Part shown: in pieces, positions 20,251 to 30,659 of the stretch
Position numbering within the stretch: the first letter of the stretch is position 1
Layout of the letters: the number at the start of each line of letters is the position of its first letter
Source of the DNA: Lysobacter antibioticus
GTDB taxonomy: Bacteria; Pseudomonadota; Gammaproteobacteria; Xanthomonadales; Xanthomonadaceae
Assembly: GCF_001442535.1 (NCBI RefSeq)
Contig: NZ_CP013141.1
Span: forward strand, 4,706,169-4,766,284
Length of the DNA: 60,116 nt
Direction of reading: 5' to 3'
The notes under the pieces: model-generated
Told to the model about the DNA's origin: nothing
What the model saw: only the letters and a program-made list of their open reading frames with translations
Databases searched by the model: none
Made by a program: the position numbers and the translations under genes

Positions 20251-23151
20251 ATGACCCTGAAGACCACCAAACTGCGCGACGCGATCGTATTCGCGTTGTG
20301 CGTGGGCGCGACCAGCCTGGCCGGCACCGGCCTTGCCTCCGCCCAGGACGCCGCGGCACCCGCCGCTGCGCCCGCCGAAGACGCCACCACCCTGGATCGC
20401 ATCCAGGTCACCGGTAGCCGCATTTCCATTCCCGGCCTGACCACCAACAGCCCGGTCATGACCGTCGATCGCGAAGAGATCGACCGCAACCAGCCGGTCA
20501 CCGCCGAAGACTTCCTCAAGGTCCTGCCCGGCGCCGTGCCGGCCATCGGCCCCGGCACCAACAACGGCGCCAACGGCGGCGCCACGATCAACCTGCGCGG
20601 CCTCGGCGACAACCGCACCGTGGTGCTGATGGACGGCCGTCGCGTCGTTCCGTTCAACCTGTTCGGCGTGGTCGACACCAACGTCATCCCGGTTGCGCTG
20701 ATCGACAGCGTCGACCTGGTTACCGGCGGCGCATCGGCCGTGTACGGCGCCGACGCCGTCTCGGGCGTGGTCAACTTCGTCCTCAAGCGCAATTTCGAAG
20801 GCGTCGAGGTCAACACCAGCTACGGCCAGTCGAGCAAGCAGGACGGCGACCGCCGCAACACCACCGTCACCCTGGGCATGAACCTGGACGACGGCCGCGG
20901 CAACTTCGTGCTGAGCCTGGGCAAGACCGACAACGACCCGTTGCTGCAGGGTTCGCGCGGCTTCTCCGAGTTCAACCTCGACTCGACCAACGGCGAAGCC
21001 GGCGGTTCGGGCACCTCGATCCCGACCCGCGTCGGTCCGCTCGGCCAGATCAATCCGGCCACCGGCCGTTTCGACCGCATCGTCACGCCGTTCAACTACA
21101 ACCCCTACAACTTCAACCAGACCGCGCTGGATCGTTGGCAGGCCACCGCACTGGGCCGCTACGAGATCAACGAGCACGCCGAGGCCTACACCCAGCTGCT
21201 CTACACGCGTTCGAACGTGTTCTCGCAGATCGCTCCGGGCGGCCTGTTCGGCGGCCGTTTCGATCTGGGCATCGGCAACCCGCTGATTCCGGAACCGGCC
21301 CGTCAGCAGATCTGCACCCAGTTCGGCGTGGCCGCAGGCGACTGCGTGGTCGGCAGCCCGACCACCGTCAACACCACCTTGAACCGTCGTACCACCGAGC
21401 TCGGCACCCGCTCGACCGACTTCCAGAACAAGGTCTTCCAGGCCACCCTGGGTCTGCGCGGCGAGATCAACGACCGTTGGCGCTATGACGCCTACTGGTC
21501 GCACGGCGAAGCCGATCAGCTGACCGTGTCGGCCGGCTTCCTGTCCAAGGCCCGCACCCAGCAGGCCCTGTTGTCGACCGACGGCATCAACTGCGTCGAC
21601 CCGACCAACGGCTGCATCCCGCTGAACCTGTGGGGCGTGGAAGGCACGATCAGCAAGGACGCGAAGAAGTTCCTCGAAGTGCTGACCTTCGCCACCCAGC
21701 GCGTCGAACAGGAAGTCTGGTCCGGTTCGGTCAACGGCGACCTGGGCGACAACTTCAAGAGCCCGTGGGCCGATTACCCGATCGGTATGGCGTTCGGTCT
21801 GGAAGGCCGCAAGATGACGGCGCTGAACCGCGCCGACGCGGCTTCGCGCGATCCGGAAGAAGTGCAGGGTTCGGGCGGCGCCAATCCCGACGTCGAGGGC
21901 AGCCTGAAGTTGCGTGAAGCCTACTTCGAAACGATCGTTCCGCTGATCAGCGGCAAGACCGGCGCGCACGCCTTGAACTTCGAAGCCGGCTACCGCCACA
22001 CCGAGTTCAAGTCGGGCCAGACCGACACCGACTACGGCAGCTACAAGTACGGCCTGGAATGGGCTCCGATCGAAACGCTGCGCTTCCGCGGCATGTTCCA
22101 GCGCGCGACCCGCGCCCCGAACATCAATGAGCTGTTCCAGCCGGTCGTCACCGGCCTGGACAACACCGCGGTCGATCCCTGCGAAGCTTCGCAGCTGGCT
22201 CTCAACGGCGGCGTGACCGGCTCGGTGGCCGCACTGTGCGTCGCGACCGGCGTGCCGCAGGCGATCCTCGACAGCCAGGGCGGCGTCGACGGTCCGAGCG
22301 CGGGTCAGGCCAACGCCTTCGTCGGCGGCAACCCGATCCTGGGCCCGGAAAAGGCCGACACCCAGACCCTGGGCCTGGTGTGGCAGCCGATGGAAGAGCT
22401 GTCGATCACCCTCGATTACTGGAAGATCGACATCAAGGACGCGATCACCCGTCCGGTGCTCGGCGATGCGCTGTTCGGTTGCTACGACCGCGAGTTCAAC
22501 CCGACCCTCAGCATCACCCACCCGATGTGCCAGCTGATGATCGGCGCGCGCGAAGTGGCCGACGGTTCGCTCAACGGCGAAGCGCGCGGTCCGTTCCTCA
22601 ACCGCTCGAACAAGGGCCGCATCACCACCGACGGTTGGGACCTGGGCGTTCGCTACGGCATCCCGCTGAGCAACGATTGGGGCCGCCTGGACTTCGCGCT
22701 CGATCTGACCAAGACCGACACGTACGACTACCAGGGCGACCCGCAGGTCGGCAAGCACGACTGCGTCGGCGTCTACGGCGTCTCGTGCAACGTCATCGCC
22801 GGCATCGTGTACGACTACAAGTCGAACTTCCGCGCGGTGTGGTCGATCAAGGACTTCGAGCTCGGCTTCAACTGGCGTCACCTGAGCTCGGTCGACGTCG
22901 AACCGGGTCCGATCGAGTGGTTCCCGGACTACACCTCGATCGATTCGTACGACTACTTCGACCTGACCATGGCCTATGAACTGCCGTGGAACGCTCGCAT
23001 CAACTTCACCGTGAACAACGTCGCCGACAAGAAGCCGCCGGTCGTGGGCAGCAACATCGGCAGCACCGGCTTCAACAGCGGCAACACGTTCCCGCAGTAC
23101 TACGACACCCTGGGTCGCTACTACACCCTGGGCCTGACGATGCGCTTCTAA
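20251..23151 (+). CDS. TonB-dependent receptor, copy 2
   Basis: A 966-aa outer-membrane receptor. ATG at 20251 follows GGAGAGAGAG; the upstream in-frame ATG at 20209 would break the signal peptide. The signal (MTLKTTKLRDAIVFALCVG) is nearly the same as in copy 1. The plug contains TVDREEIDRNQPVTAEDFLKVLPG, GATINLRGLGDNRTVVLMDGRR and GGASAVYGADAVSGVVNFVLKR. The barrel ends YYTLGLTMRF with a terminal Phe. The mature parts of the two receptors are clearly different, so they probably take different ligands. No substrate-degrading enzyme is adjacent; the next coding neighbour is a TPR-AspH hydroxylase on the other strand. Confidence 0.95.
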   Translation: MTLKTTKLRDAIVFALCVGATSLAGTGLASAQDAAAPAAAPAEDATTLDRIQVTGSRISIPGLTTNSPVMTVDREEIDRNQPVTAEDFLKVLPGAVPAIGPGTNNGANGGATINLRGLGDNRTVVLMDGRRVVPFNLFGVVDTNVIPVALIDSVDLVTGGASAVYGADAVSGVVNFVLKRNFEGVEVNTSYGQSSKQDGDRRNTTVTLGMNLDDGRGNFVLSLGKTDNDPLLQGSRGFSEFNLDSTNGEAGGSGTSIPTRVGPLGQINPATGRFDRIVTPFNYNPYNFNQTALDRWQATALGRYEINEHAEAYTQLLYTRSNVFSQIAPGGLFGGRFDLGIGNPLIPEPARQQICTQFGVAAGDCVVGSPTTVNTTLNRRTTELGTRSTDFQNKVFQATLGLRGEINDRWRYDAYWSHGEADQLTVSAGFLSKARTQQALLSTDGINCVDPTNGCIPLNLWGVEGTISKDAKKFLEVLTFATQRVEQEVWSGSVNGDLGDNFKSPWADYPIGMAFGLEGRKMTALNRADAASRDPEEVQGSGGANPDVEGSLKLREAYFETIVPLISGKTGAHALNFEAGYRHTEFKSGQTDTDYGSYKYGLEWAPIETLRFRGMFQRATRAPNINELFQPVVTGLDNTAVDPCEASQLALNGGVTGSVAALCVATGVPQAILDSQGGVDGPSAGQANAFVGGNPILGPEKADTQTLGLVWQPMEELSITLDYWKIDIKDAITRPVLGDALFGCYDREFNPTLSITHPMCQLMIGAREVADGSLNGEARGPFLNRSNKGRITTDGWDLGVRYGIPLSNDWGRLDFALDLTKTDTYDYQGDPQVGKHDCVGVYGVSCNVIAGIVYDYKSNFRAVWSIKDFELGFNWRHLSSVDVEPGPIEWFPDYTSIDSYDYFDLTMAYELPWNARINFTVNNVADKKPPVVGSNIGSTGFNSGNTFPQYYDTLGRYYTLGLTMRF

Positions 23152-23177
23152 TAAAAAGCATCATCCGAGTCGAATTG

Positions 23178-23204
23178 AGGCGGGCTTCGGCCCGCCTTTT
23201 TTTG
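23178..23204 (+). terminator. Rho-independent terminator after receptor 2
   Basis: AGGCGGGC-TTCG-GCCCGCCT followed by TTTTTTG. Confidence 0.93.
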
Positions 23205-23235
23205 TGGCGACTGGAAAGTGATGGGGAGGCGCCCC

Positions 23236-23533
<298 letters not shown>

Positions 23534-23571
23534 TGCTCTTGCTTGAGGCTTGCTGCTTCTTGCGAAGCAAG

Positions 23572-23935
<364 letters not shown>

Positions 23936-24033
23936 AGAGCTAGTCTGAGGGCTTGTAGCGAATCTGAGACTGGAACTGGAACAGCCACCGAGCCAAGCGC
24001 CAACCAGGCGACCCGGCCCATCGCGAGCGCCAA

Positions 24034-25296
24034 TCAGCCCTCCAAAAAATCCCGGTGCGCACGCATCATCGCGTCGACCATGTCGCGTTCGGCCAGCGAC
24101 AACAACGGGTTCCAGACGTCGAAGATCAACACCACGCGCAGTTCGTCGCTGTCGTTGTGCGCTTCGTGCTCGATCGAATCGTCGAAGATCAGTACTTCGC
24201 CGACCGTCCACTCGCGCCGCTCGAAACCGACCCGGTAGCGGCAACGCTCGGGCACGATCAGCGGCAAATGCACGACCAGACGCGCATTGGTCTCGCCGTG
24301 GTGCGGCGGGATGTGGGTGTGCGGCGCCAATGCCGAAAACATCGCGTTCGGGCAGACGTCTGCGATCTGCGCCATCTCCACCGCTTCCAGCGCGGCCCGG
24401 GTCTGCGGGCACAGCGCCAGGTGCTCGTGCACCGGCTGCGCGTAGCTCCACAGTTTGTAGGTGCTCCAGCGCCGCGAGTGGTTGAGCTCCTGCCACTGGT
24501 TGACCGGGTCGCCGGGCTGGTACTCGATATAAGGCGTGAACTCGGCCTGCTCGTTGCGCAGTACCTCGCGCATCTCGCGCTGGATATCGTAGGTGCGCGC
24601 TTCCAGTTCGGGCACCCAGGGGAACTGGGCGCGGTCGTAGAACGGGATCGCCGGCAGCCGCGGTATGCACAGCTGGTTGCAGTCGGAATGATACGGCTTG
24701 CTGCGCCCGACCATGATCGAGGCGGCTTCGTCCCAGCGCCCATGCACGCCGGCCTCCAGCGCGGCGCGCGGACCGCCGACGCGATGGGCGAGAAACTCGC
24801 TGAACTCGTCGGAATACTGCTGGACCTTGCTCTTGGCGTGGAGCAACTGGGTCTTCAGCATGTCCGGCCAATGCGGCTCCGGCGGCGCGACCGTCAAGGC
24901 GTTGCGATAAGCCTGCGCCGCCGCCCGCGACTTACCGGTGCGTTCGAGGAAAGCGGCCTTGGCCAGCAGGCCGGCCAGGAAATACGGATCGGCGGCGAGC
25001 GCGGCGCTGATCGCGTCCCATTCGGCGGTGGCGTCGCCGCGTTCGCGTTCGACCATGCCGATCGAGAGCAGGATCATCGGATCGTTCGGCGCGGCGCGAT
25101 GCGCGGCCTGCAGCAGTTCGACCGCGCCGCGGGTGTCGCCGCGCTGCAGAGCATGGATGCCGAGGCTATAGAGCGCCTGCGGATGCTGCGGCGCGAGGCT
25201 GCGCACCTGGCTCCAGAGCGCTTCGGCTTCCTGCCAGCGGCCCGCGCGCGAGGCCAGGCCGGCGGCCTGGACGAGTTGATTGACCTGTTCGTTCAA
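24034..25296 (-). CDS. TPR protein with C-terminal aspartyl/asparaginyl beta-hydroxylase domain
   Basis: A 420-aa cytosolic protein. The N-terminal ~160 aa contain tetratricopeptide repeats (AGRWQEAEALWSQVRSLAPQHPQALYSLGIHAL and following helices). The C-terminal ~200 aa are an AspH-type 2-oxoglutarate/Fe(II) oxygenase: APHTHIPPHHGETNARLVVHLPL with the HxG-ETN motif (residues ~332-337), and VLIFDDSIEHEAHN with the second iron histidine (~377-380). Iron in AspH is held by two histidines, as here. Such proteins are often found beside TonB-dependent receptors in this family. Target protein unknown. Good start with MNEQVNQLVQAAG. Confidence 0.88.
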   Translation of the reverse strand: MNEQVNQLVQAAGLASRAGRWQEAEALWSQVRSLAPQHPQALYSLGIHALQRGDTRGAVELLQAAHRAAPNDPMILLSIGMVERERGDATAEWDAISAALAADPYFLAGLLAKAAFLERTGKSRAAAQAYRNALTVAPPEPHWPDMLKTQLLHAKSKVQQYSDEFSEFLAHRVGGPRAALEAGVHGRWDEAASIMVGRSKPYHSDCNQLCIPRLPAIPFYDRAQFPWVPELEARTYDIQREMREVLRNEQAEFTPYIEYQPGDPVNQWQELNHSRRWSTYKLWSYAQPVHEHLALCPQTRAALEAVEMAQIADVCPNAMFSALAPHTHIPPHHGETNARLVVHLPLIVPERCRYRVGFERREWTVGEVLIFDDSIEHEAHNDSDELRVVLIFDVWNPLLSLAERDMVDAMMRAHRDFLEG

Positions 25297-25484
25297 GACC
25301 GCTTCCCTCGCCGGACGGAACTGCGACCGCGTCCCTGGGGCGCGATCGGCACTGCATCGATGGCGCGCCTGGCGCGCCTAGGCGAGGAACATACACCGGC
25401 GGCGTTGCGCCGCACAGAGTGGCGGCGCTGGGCGGCCTGCGCGCGAAATAGGCGATTCCGGCGATCCCGGCGCGCGCGCAGCGC

Positions 25485-26447
25485 TCAGTTCAGCTCCAGC
25501 GTGGCGTCGCCGGAGAAGGTCTCGATCTTGATCGAACCGCTGCCGTTGCCGTAGCGGTGCTCGAAGCTCGAACCCGGGCCGTGCTTGGGCCGGACGATCT
25601 GCGCATCGGGCGCGCTCAGGTCGCCGCTGAAGCTCTGTCCGTGCACGGTCGCCGACAGCGCGCGCGGCAGCGACAAGCGGACATCGCCGCTGACCGTTTC
25701 CAGCGAGATCTCGCCGCCGTCGGCCAGGGCCCCGGTCACGCGCAGGTCGCCCGACACGGAATTGCCCGACAGCTTGGCCAAGCGCGATTCGCGGGTGGTC
25801 ACGTCGACCTTGCCGGAGACCGTCTCGATGTCGACCTCGCCGTTGAGCCGGCCGCGCAGGCTGAGGTCGCCGCTGACGGTCTGGGCCGAGACTTTCGGGC
25901 TGTTGAGGGTCAGGCGCAGGTCGCCGCTGACGCTCTCGATTTCGGCCTCGCGCGGGGCCGCGGCGACGATCACGTCGCCGCTGACACTGTCGATGCTGAG
26001 GTCGCGCGGGGCGACGCCGTTGACGTCGACGGTGGCCGAGACCGCATCGATCTCCAGCTTGGCCTGCAGCGGCACGGTCAGGCGCAGTTCGGTCGGCTCG
26101 CTCTTGTCGCCGCCGACCAGGAAGCCCATGCCGCTGCCGCGGTTGGGGTAGCGGACCTTGATCGACAGATGCTCGCGGTCGCCTTCGATCTCGAGCTTCT
26201 CGACGCCTTCGCCGAGGCTGCCCTCGATCTTGACCTCGGGACGGTCCCAGGCGCGGACCTGGATCAGGCCTTTGACGTTGTCGATGTCGATGCTGCCCAT
26301 CGGGTCGAGCGGACGGGTCTCGTTGATCGGCGTCGCGGCGCAGGCCGGCATCGCCGCGACGAGGGCCAGTGCCAACAGGCCGAGCACGGGAGCGATGTGG
26401 CGGCGATTGCGGAGAGCGCTGCGGTTGCGGGGGTGAGCGGTGGTCAT
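25485..26447 (-). CDS. Secreted DUF4097 family (adhesin-like beta-solenoid) protein
   Basis: A 320-aa exported protein. Signal: RRHIAPVLGLLALALVAAMPACA. The mature part is a ladder of near-repeats on the theme 'x-ETVSGDVRLSL', 'IDSVSGDVIVAA', 'IESVSGDLRLTL', 'AQTVSGDLSLRG', 'IETVSGKVDVTT', about ten times, ending IKIETFSGDATLELN. This is the DUF4097 beta-solenoid. It is the third gene of an ECF sigma/anti-sigma operon, 18 nt after the anti-sigma stop, so it is probably a cell-envelope target or sensor for that system. Function not established. Confidence 0.85.
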   Translation of the reverse strand: MTTAHPRNRSALRNRRHIAPVLGLLALALVAAMPACAATPINETRPLDPMGSIDIDNVKGLIQVRAWDRPEVKIEGSLGEGVEKLEIEGDREHLSIKVRYPNRGSGMGFLVGGDKSEPTELRLTVPLQAKLEIDAVSATVDVNGVAPRDLSIDSVSGDVIVAAAPREAEIESVSGDLRLTLNSPKVSAQTVSGDLSLRGRLNGEVDIETVSGKVDVTTRESRLAKLSGNSVSGDLRVTGALADGGEISLETVSGDVRLSLPRALSATVHGQSFSGDLSAPDAQIVRPKHGPGSSFEHRYGNGSGSIKIETFSGDATLELN

Positions 26448-26465
26448 CGTGGCGTCCTCCGTGGA

Positions 26466-27071
26466 TCAGGTGTAGACCACGCGCTGTGCGAGCGCGAGGC
26501 GGCGGGCGTAAGTGCGGCGCAGTTGTTCGAGCAACAGTCGCGAATCGGGATCGTGGGCGAGCGCATCGAGAATCAGCGCGGCATTGCGGTCGAGTTCGTC
26601 GAACGCCGGCTGCATCGCTTTCGCTTGTTCGGTGGCCGGGGCGATCTCGCGGATCGCGGCCTGGTACTGGCGGGTCATGCCGTCGGCTTCGCGCTGCACA
26701 AGGCTTGCAGGCGCCTTGGCCTGAGCGGCGACCGGCACCGAGGTTTCGGGCTGGGCGCGGTACTGCCCGGCGATGCCGATCGCCAATGCGGCGACGCTGG
26801 CCGCCAGCGCGAACGGCGCCATCCAACGGTTGCGGGTGGTTTCACGCGGCCGCAGGGCGGTCACCGGCGCGGTCGCTTGCGTTTCGGCGGCAACAGCCGG
26901 CGTATGCGCAGCGGCCGGCGGGGCCTGCTCGCCGAGGCGCGCGGCGATGCCGGGCCACAGATCGCGCGTCGGCGGCGCATCCCGGCGCAGCGCACGCAAC
27001 TGCCAGCGCAAGGCGTCGGGCAGCTCGCCGTCGGGGGTATGGCCTTCCGGGGTTCGGTTGTGGTCGCTCAT
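26466..27071 (-). CDS. Probable membrane anti-sigma factor
   Basis: A 201-aa protein whose ATG overlaps the sigma-factor stop (ATGA). The N-terminal cytosolic part (~80 aa, DLWPGIAARLGE) is the putative sigma-binding segment. One helix follows (~residues 86-104, MAPFALAASVAALAIGIAG), then a periplasmic helical tail ending RRTYARRLALAQRVVYT. It lacks the zinc HxxxCxxC motif of ZAS anti-sigma factors. Layout and position are those of anti-sigma factors; sequence similarity alone would not decide it. The module resembles the one at 57.3-59 kb. Confidence 0.75.
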   Translation of the reverse strand: MSDHNRTPEGHTPDGELPDALRWQLRALRRDAPPTRDLWPGIAARLGEQAPPAAAHTPAVAAETQATAPVTALRPRETTRNRWMAPFALAASVAALAIGIAGQYRAQPETSVPVAAQAKAPASLVQREADGMTRQYQAAIREIAPATEQAKAMQPAFDELDRNAALILDALAHDPDSRLLLEQLRRTYARRLALAQRVVYT

Positions 27072-27655
27072 GCCTGCTCTCCAAGTCGCGACCGCAGCAG
27101 ACTGCGGGCGCGATGCAACTGTGCTTTGGAACTGCCGACCGCCATGCCGAGCTCGGCGGCGATCTCCTCATGCTTCCAGCCTTCGACGTCGTACAGCACC
27201 AACACGGCACGGGCGCGGGGCGGCAGCGTAGCGACGGCGCGTTCCAGGTCCATCGACAAGGCCATCACATGACCGGCCGAGTCGGCGCTGCCGATCAGCT
27301 CGAACGCGTCCTCGTCGCTGTCCTCGAACGGCCGGCTGCGCCGTCCGCGCAGTTCCATCAGGGCGGTGTTGACCGCCAGCCGGTGCAGCCAGGTGCCGAA
27401 CGCCGATTCGAAGCGGAAGTTCGGCAGCGCCTGCCAGGCGCGGACGAAGGCCTCCTGGGTCAGGTCCTCGGCGCGGGCGCCGTGGTAACCGACCAGGCGG
27501 GCGATCACACCCTGGACCCGGCCGGCGTGGCGGCGGTAGAGCGCTTCGAAGGCGGCGACGCCACCGGCCGCCGCGGCGGCGACCAGGGCACGGTCGTCGT
27601 CGACTTCGATCGAGGCTGCGGTGTCTGGCATGTGGTCGTTCACGGCGGTCAGCAT
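27068..27655 (-). CDS. ECF-type RNA polymerase sigma factor
   Basis: About 195 aa. Region 2: FEALYRRHAGRVQGVIARLVG, then EDLTQEAFVRAWQALPNFRFESAFGTWLHRLAVNTALMELR. Region 4: LPPRARAVLVLYDVEGWKHEEIAAELGMAVGSSKAQLHRARSLLRSRL. These define an extracytoplasmic-function sigma-70 member. Start at 27655 (MLTAVNDHMPD) is preferred; 27631 (MPDTAAS) is possible. First gene of an operon with its anti-sigma factor and a DUF4097 protein. The operon very likely autoregulates, but the promoter was not identified. Confidence 0.92.
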   Translation of the reverse strand: MLTAVNDHMPDTAASIEVDDDRALVAAAAAGGVAAFEALYRRHAGRVQGVIARLVGYHGARAEDLTQEAFVRAWQALPNFRFESAFGTWLHRLAVNTALMELRGRRSRPFEDSDEDAFELIGSADSAGHVMALSMDLERAVATLPPRARAVLVLYDVEGWKHEEIAAELGMAVGSSKAQLHRARSLLRSRLGEQA

Positions 27656-27879
27656 ACTGAGTCCGATGCGCGATCGCGGCTCAGGGTTTAAGGGCGGCAA
27701 CGAGAGGATCAGGAACGACGAACGAGGAACGAGCGTCGCGCCGGCTCCCTCCCCGGAGCCCGGCCGAAGCCCGCCGGTCGGGAGCCTGATCGAGAGAGGA
27801 ACCAGAGATCGGCAACGAGGGCGCGCAGCCCCCTCCCCTGACGCGGCGGAAGCCCGCCGGTGGCCAAGCCTGAAACGAA

Positions 27880-27934
27880 AGAGGAACGAGTCCCGAGCAG
27901 GCCCGACCGCGGCCCGCTCGTTACTCGTTCCTCT
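27880..27934. repeat. GAGGAACGAG palindromic repeat
   Basis: AGAGGAACGAGT (27880-27891) and its exact inverse ACTCGTTCCTCT (27923-27934) frame a 31-nt loop between the sigma-factor operon and pckG. Further GAACGAG copies lie at 27700-27740. A related inverted repeat is at 38260-38316. It could also serve as a pckG 3' structure. Confidence 0.6.
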
Positions 27935-27957
27935 CCACTCGTTCCTAAGCTACAGAC

Positions 27958-29763
27958 TCAGCCCTTGAGTACCGCCGCGATGCGCTGCTGCTCGTCGTGC
28001 AAGGCCTGCGGCATGCGCGGGCCGTACTCGCGCAGGTAATCGCCGATGCTGTCGAACTCGGCGCTCCAACCGGCATGATCGAAGCCGAACAGCTTGGCGT
28101 AGGCCTCGTCGCTGAGGCTCACACCGGCCAGGTTGAGGTCCTGCGCATCCGGCAGGTGGCCGATCGGGGTCTCGGTGGCACCGGCCTCGCCCTTGACGCG
28201 GCCGATCATCCACTCGATCACGCGCAGGTTGTCGCCGAAGCCCGGCCACAGGAACTTGCCGTCGTCGCCCTTGCGGAACCAGTTGACGTGGAACACCTTC
28301 GGCAGCTGTGCGCCGTCGCGGTCGAACGACAGCCAATGGCTGAAGTAATCGGCGAAGTTGTAGCCGCAGAACGGCTTCATCGCCATCGGGTCGCGGCGCA
28401 TCACGCCGACCGCGCCGGTCGCGGCAGCGGTGGTTTCCGAGCCCATCGCGGCGCCGACCAGCACGCCGTGGGTCCAGTCGCGGGCCTCGAACACCAGCGG
28501 CACCAGCGAAGCGCGGCGGCCGCCGAACACGATCGCCGAGATCGGCACGCCGGCGGGGTTTTCCGCTTCCGGCGAGTAGCTCGGGCACTGCTTGGCCGAC
28601 ACGGTGAAGCGTGCGTTCGGATGCGCGGCCGGGCCCTTGGCGGCGTCATAGGCATTGCCGCGCCAATCGGTGACCGGGGTTTGCCCGTCGTCCAGGCCTT
28701 CCCACCACGGCTGGCCGTCGGCGGTCACGCCGACGTTGGTGAAGATGGTGTTGCTCTGGATCGACTTGAGCGCGTTCGGGTTCGACTTGGCCGAGGTGCC
28801 CGGCGCGACGCCGAAATAACCGGCTTCGGGGTTGATCGCGTACAGGCGGCCATCGGCGCCGGGACGCATCCAGCAGATGTCGTCGCCGACCGTCCACACC
28901 TTCCAGCCGGCGTGGCGATAGCCTTCCGGCGGAATCAGCATGGCCAGATTGGTCTTGCCGCAGGCCGACGGGAACGCGGCGGCGACGTAATGGGTCTCGC
29001 CGAGCGGGTTCTCGATACCGACGATCAGCATGTGCTCGGCGAGCCAGCCTTCGTTGCGCGCCTGGTGCGAGGCGATGCGCAGCGCGTGGCATTTCTTGCC
29101 GAGCAAAGCATTACCGCCGTAACCCGAACCGAACGACTTGATGGCCAGCTCGTCGGGGAAATGCATGATGAAACGGCGCTCGGGATCGAGCTCGCCGATC
29201 GAATGCAGGCCGCGCACGAAGCTGCCCTCGCGCTCGATGCGGGCCAACGCCTGCGCGCCCATGCGCGTCATCACGCGCATGTTGGCGACCACGTACGGCG
29301 AGTCGGTGATTTCCACGCCGCAACGCGCCAGCGGCGAGTCGATCGGGCCCATGCAGTACGGAATCACGTACAGGGTGCGGCCGCGCATGCAGCCGTCGAA
29401 CAAGGCGTCCATCTGGGCGTGCGCCTGCGCCGGCGCCATCCAGTGGTTGTTCGGACCCGCGTCTTCACGCTCGTTGGTGCAGACGAAGGTCAGGTGTTCG
29501 ACACGGGCCACGTCGTCGGGATGCGAGCGGTGCAGATAGCTGCCCGGGTGCGTGTCCTGATTCAGCGTTTCGAGGGTGCCGTCGGCCAGCATCCGGGCGA
29601 CCAGGGCGTCGTATTCGGCATCGCTGCCATCGCACCAGTGGATCTTGTCGGGACGGGTCAGCGCGGCGACTTGCGCGACCCATTCGTTGAGTGCGACCAG
29701 CAGACTGCCCGCGCTCCCCGGCACGGCAGTCGCGGGGGCGGCGTCTTTCAAATTGGCATTCAC
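27958..29763 (-). CDS. pckG: Phosphoenolpyruvate carboxykinase (GTP)
   Basis: A 601-aa cytosolic enzyme converting oxaloacetate and GTP to PEP in gluconeogenesis. GTP-type PEPCK hallmarks: FPSACGKTNLAML (residues ~264-276, kinase-1a loop with the reactive Cys), GDDICWMRPGADGRLYAINPEAGYFGVAPGTS in the usual order, and MGSETTAAATG. Start chosen as GTG at 29763 (read MNANLKDAAPAT), because GGAG lies 9 nt upstream; the longer frame to 29817 adds a non-conserved stretch. Neighbour of a TetR regulator, with only 57 nt between them, so they may share a message. Confidence 0.95.
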   Translation of the reverse strand: MNANLKDAAPATAVPGSAGSLLVALNEWVAQVAALTRPDKIHWCDGSDAEYDALVARMLADGTLETLNQDTHPGSYLHRSHPDDVARVEHLTFVCTNEREDAGPNNHWMAPAQAHAQMDALFDGCMRGRTLYVIPYCMGPIDSPLARCGVEITDSPYVVANMRVMTRMGAQALARIEREGSFVRGLHSIGELDPERRFIMHFPDELAIKSFGSGYGGNALLGKKCHALRIASHQARNEGWLAEHMLIVGIENPLGETHYVAAAFPSACGKTNLAMLIPPEGYRHAGWKVWTVGDDICWMRPGADGRLYAINPEAGYFGVAPGTSAKSNPNALKSIQSNTIFTNVGVTADGQPWWEGLDDGQTPVTDWRGNAYDAAKGPAAHPNARFTVSAKQCPSYSPEAENPAGVPISAIVFGGRRASLVPLVFEARDWTHGVLVGAAMGSETTAAATGAVGVMRRDPMAMKPFCGYNFADYFSHWLSFDRDGAQLPKVFHVNWFRKGDDGKFLWPGFGDNLRVIEWMIGRVKGEAGATETPIGHLPDAQDLNLAGVSLSDEAYAKLFGFDHAGWSAEFDSIGDYLREYGPRMPQALHDEQQRIAAVLKG

Positions 29764-29820
29764 GGCATTGCTCTCCAGCCGGGGGAACGGGAAAAAAAGC
29801 GAATCAAGTGGAAACAAGGT

Positions 29821-30474
29821 TCATGACGAAGGAATCAGCGTGGCCATCATGTGCTCGACATAGGCCTCGAATTCGTCGTGTTGCATGCGGGTCTGATGCA
29901 ACTGCAGGTTCAGTTGCAGGAAGCCGACATAGGCGGCGTAGAGCAGGCGCGCGCGATGCTGGGCATCGGTGCGGCTGAGGCCGGCCTGGCGGAAAGAAGC
30001 GGTGAGGTAATCGAGGCGGCGTTCGGAAACGCGCCCGATCACCGGCTGCACGGCGGGATGGTCCAGTGCCTTGAGCAGCTCGGAATAGATGATGTGCGAC
30101 TTGACCTCGTGGGCGACGAGGTGGAACAGCGAGCGCAGGCGCTGGCGCGGATCGGGAATCGGCTCGAGCTGGCCGAACACGGTTTCCTGCTCGACTTTTT
30201 CCCAACGCTCCAACGCGGCGACGAGCAACGCATCGCGCGACGGAAAGTGCCAGTAGAAGCTTCCCTTGGTGACGCCGAGACGGCGCGCGAGCGGTTCGAC
30301 CGCTACCGCAGCGACGCCTTGTTCGGCGATCAAGTCGAGGGCGGCCTGGGCCCAGTCGTCGGCACTGAGGCGACCGCTGCGCTCAGGCTTGGCCTCCGGC
30401 TTGGCGTCGGCGGCCGAGACGGCGGGCGGGGTGTCGAGCTTCGGCTCGGGCTTGTTCGAGGCAGGCTGGTTCAT
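29821..30474 (-). CDS. TetR/AcrR family transcriptional regulator
   Basis: A 217-aa DNA-binding repressor-type protein. After a charged, Pro/Lys-rich N-terminal tail (~40 aa) comes the TetR helix-turn-helix: AALDLIAEQGVAAVAVEPLARRLGVTKGSFYWHFPSRDALLVAALERWE. The C-terminal ligand domain is helical. ATG at 30474 (MNQPASNKPEP) is used. It is divergent from fadE, whose promoter overlaps a palindrome (30683-30698), so a role in controlling acyl-CoA dehydrogenase, perhaps in response to acyl-CoAs, is inferred. Confidence 0.88.
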   Translation of the reverse strand: MNQPASNKPEPKLDTPPAVSAADAKPEAKPERSGRLSADDWAQAALDLIAEQGVAAVAVEPLARRLGVTKGSFYWHFPSRDALLVAALERWEKVEQETVFGQLEPIPDPRQRLRSLFHLVAHEVKSHIIYSELLKALDHPAVQPVIGRVSERRLDYLTASFRQAGLSRTDAQHRARLLYAAYVGFLQLNLQLHQTRMQHDEFEAYVEHMMATLIPSS

Positions 30475-30659
30475 GGATGACAAGTTTAACCATACGCCAC
30501 GGTCGGGAACAGTACGCAGTGCAGCAAAAAGCGATGGGATTGGTGATTCGGGATTCGGGATTGGTACAGCAAGAGCCCGGACCCGCCCGGAAAAAACCAC
30601 GCTGCCGCCCGCTGCCACACCGAATCCCGTATCCCCAATCCCGAATCCCGGCGGTTCGG

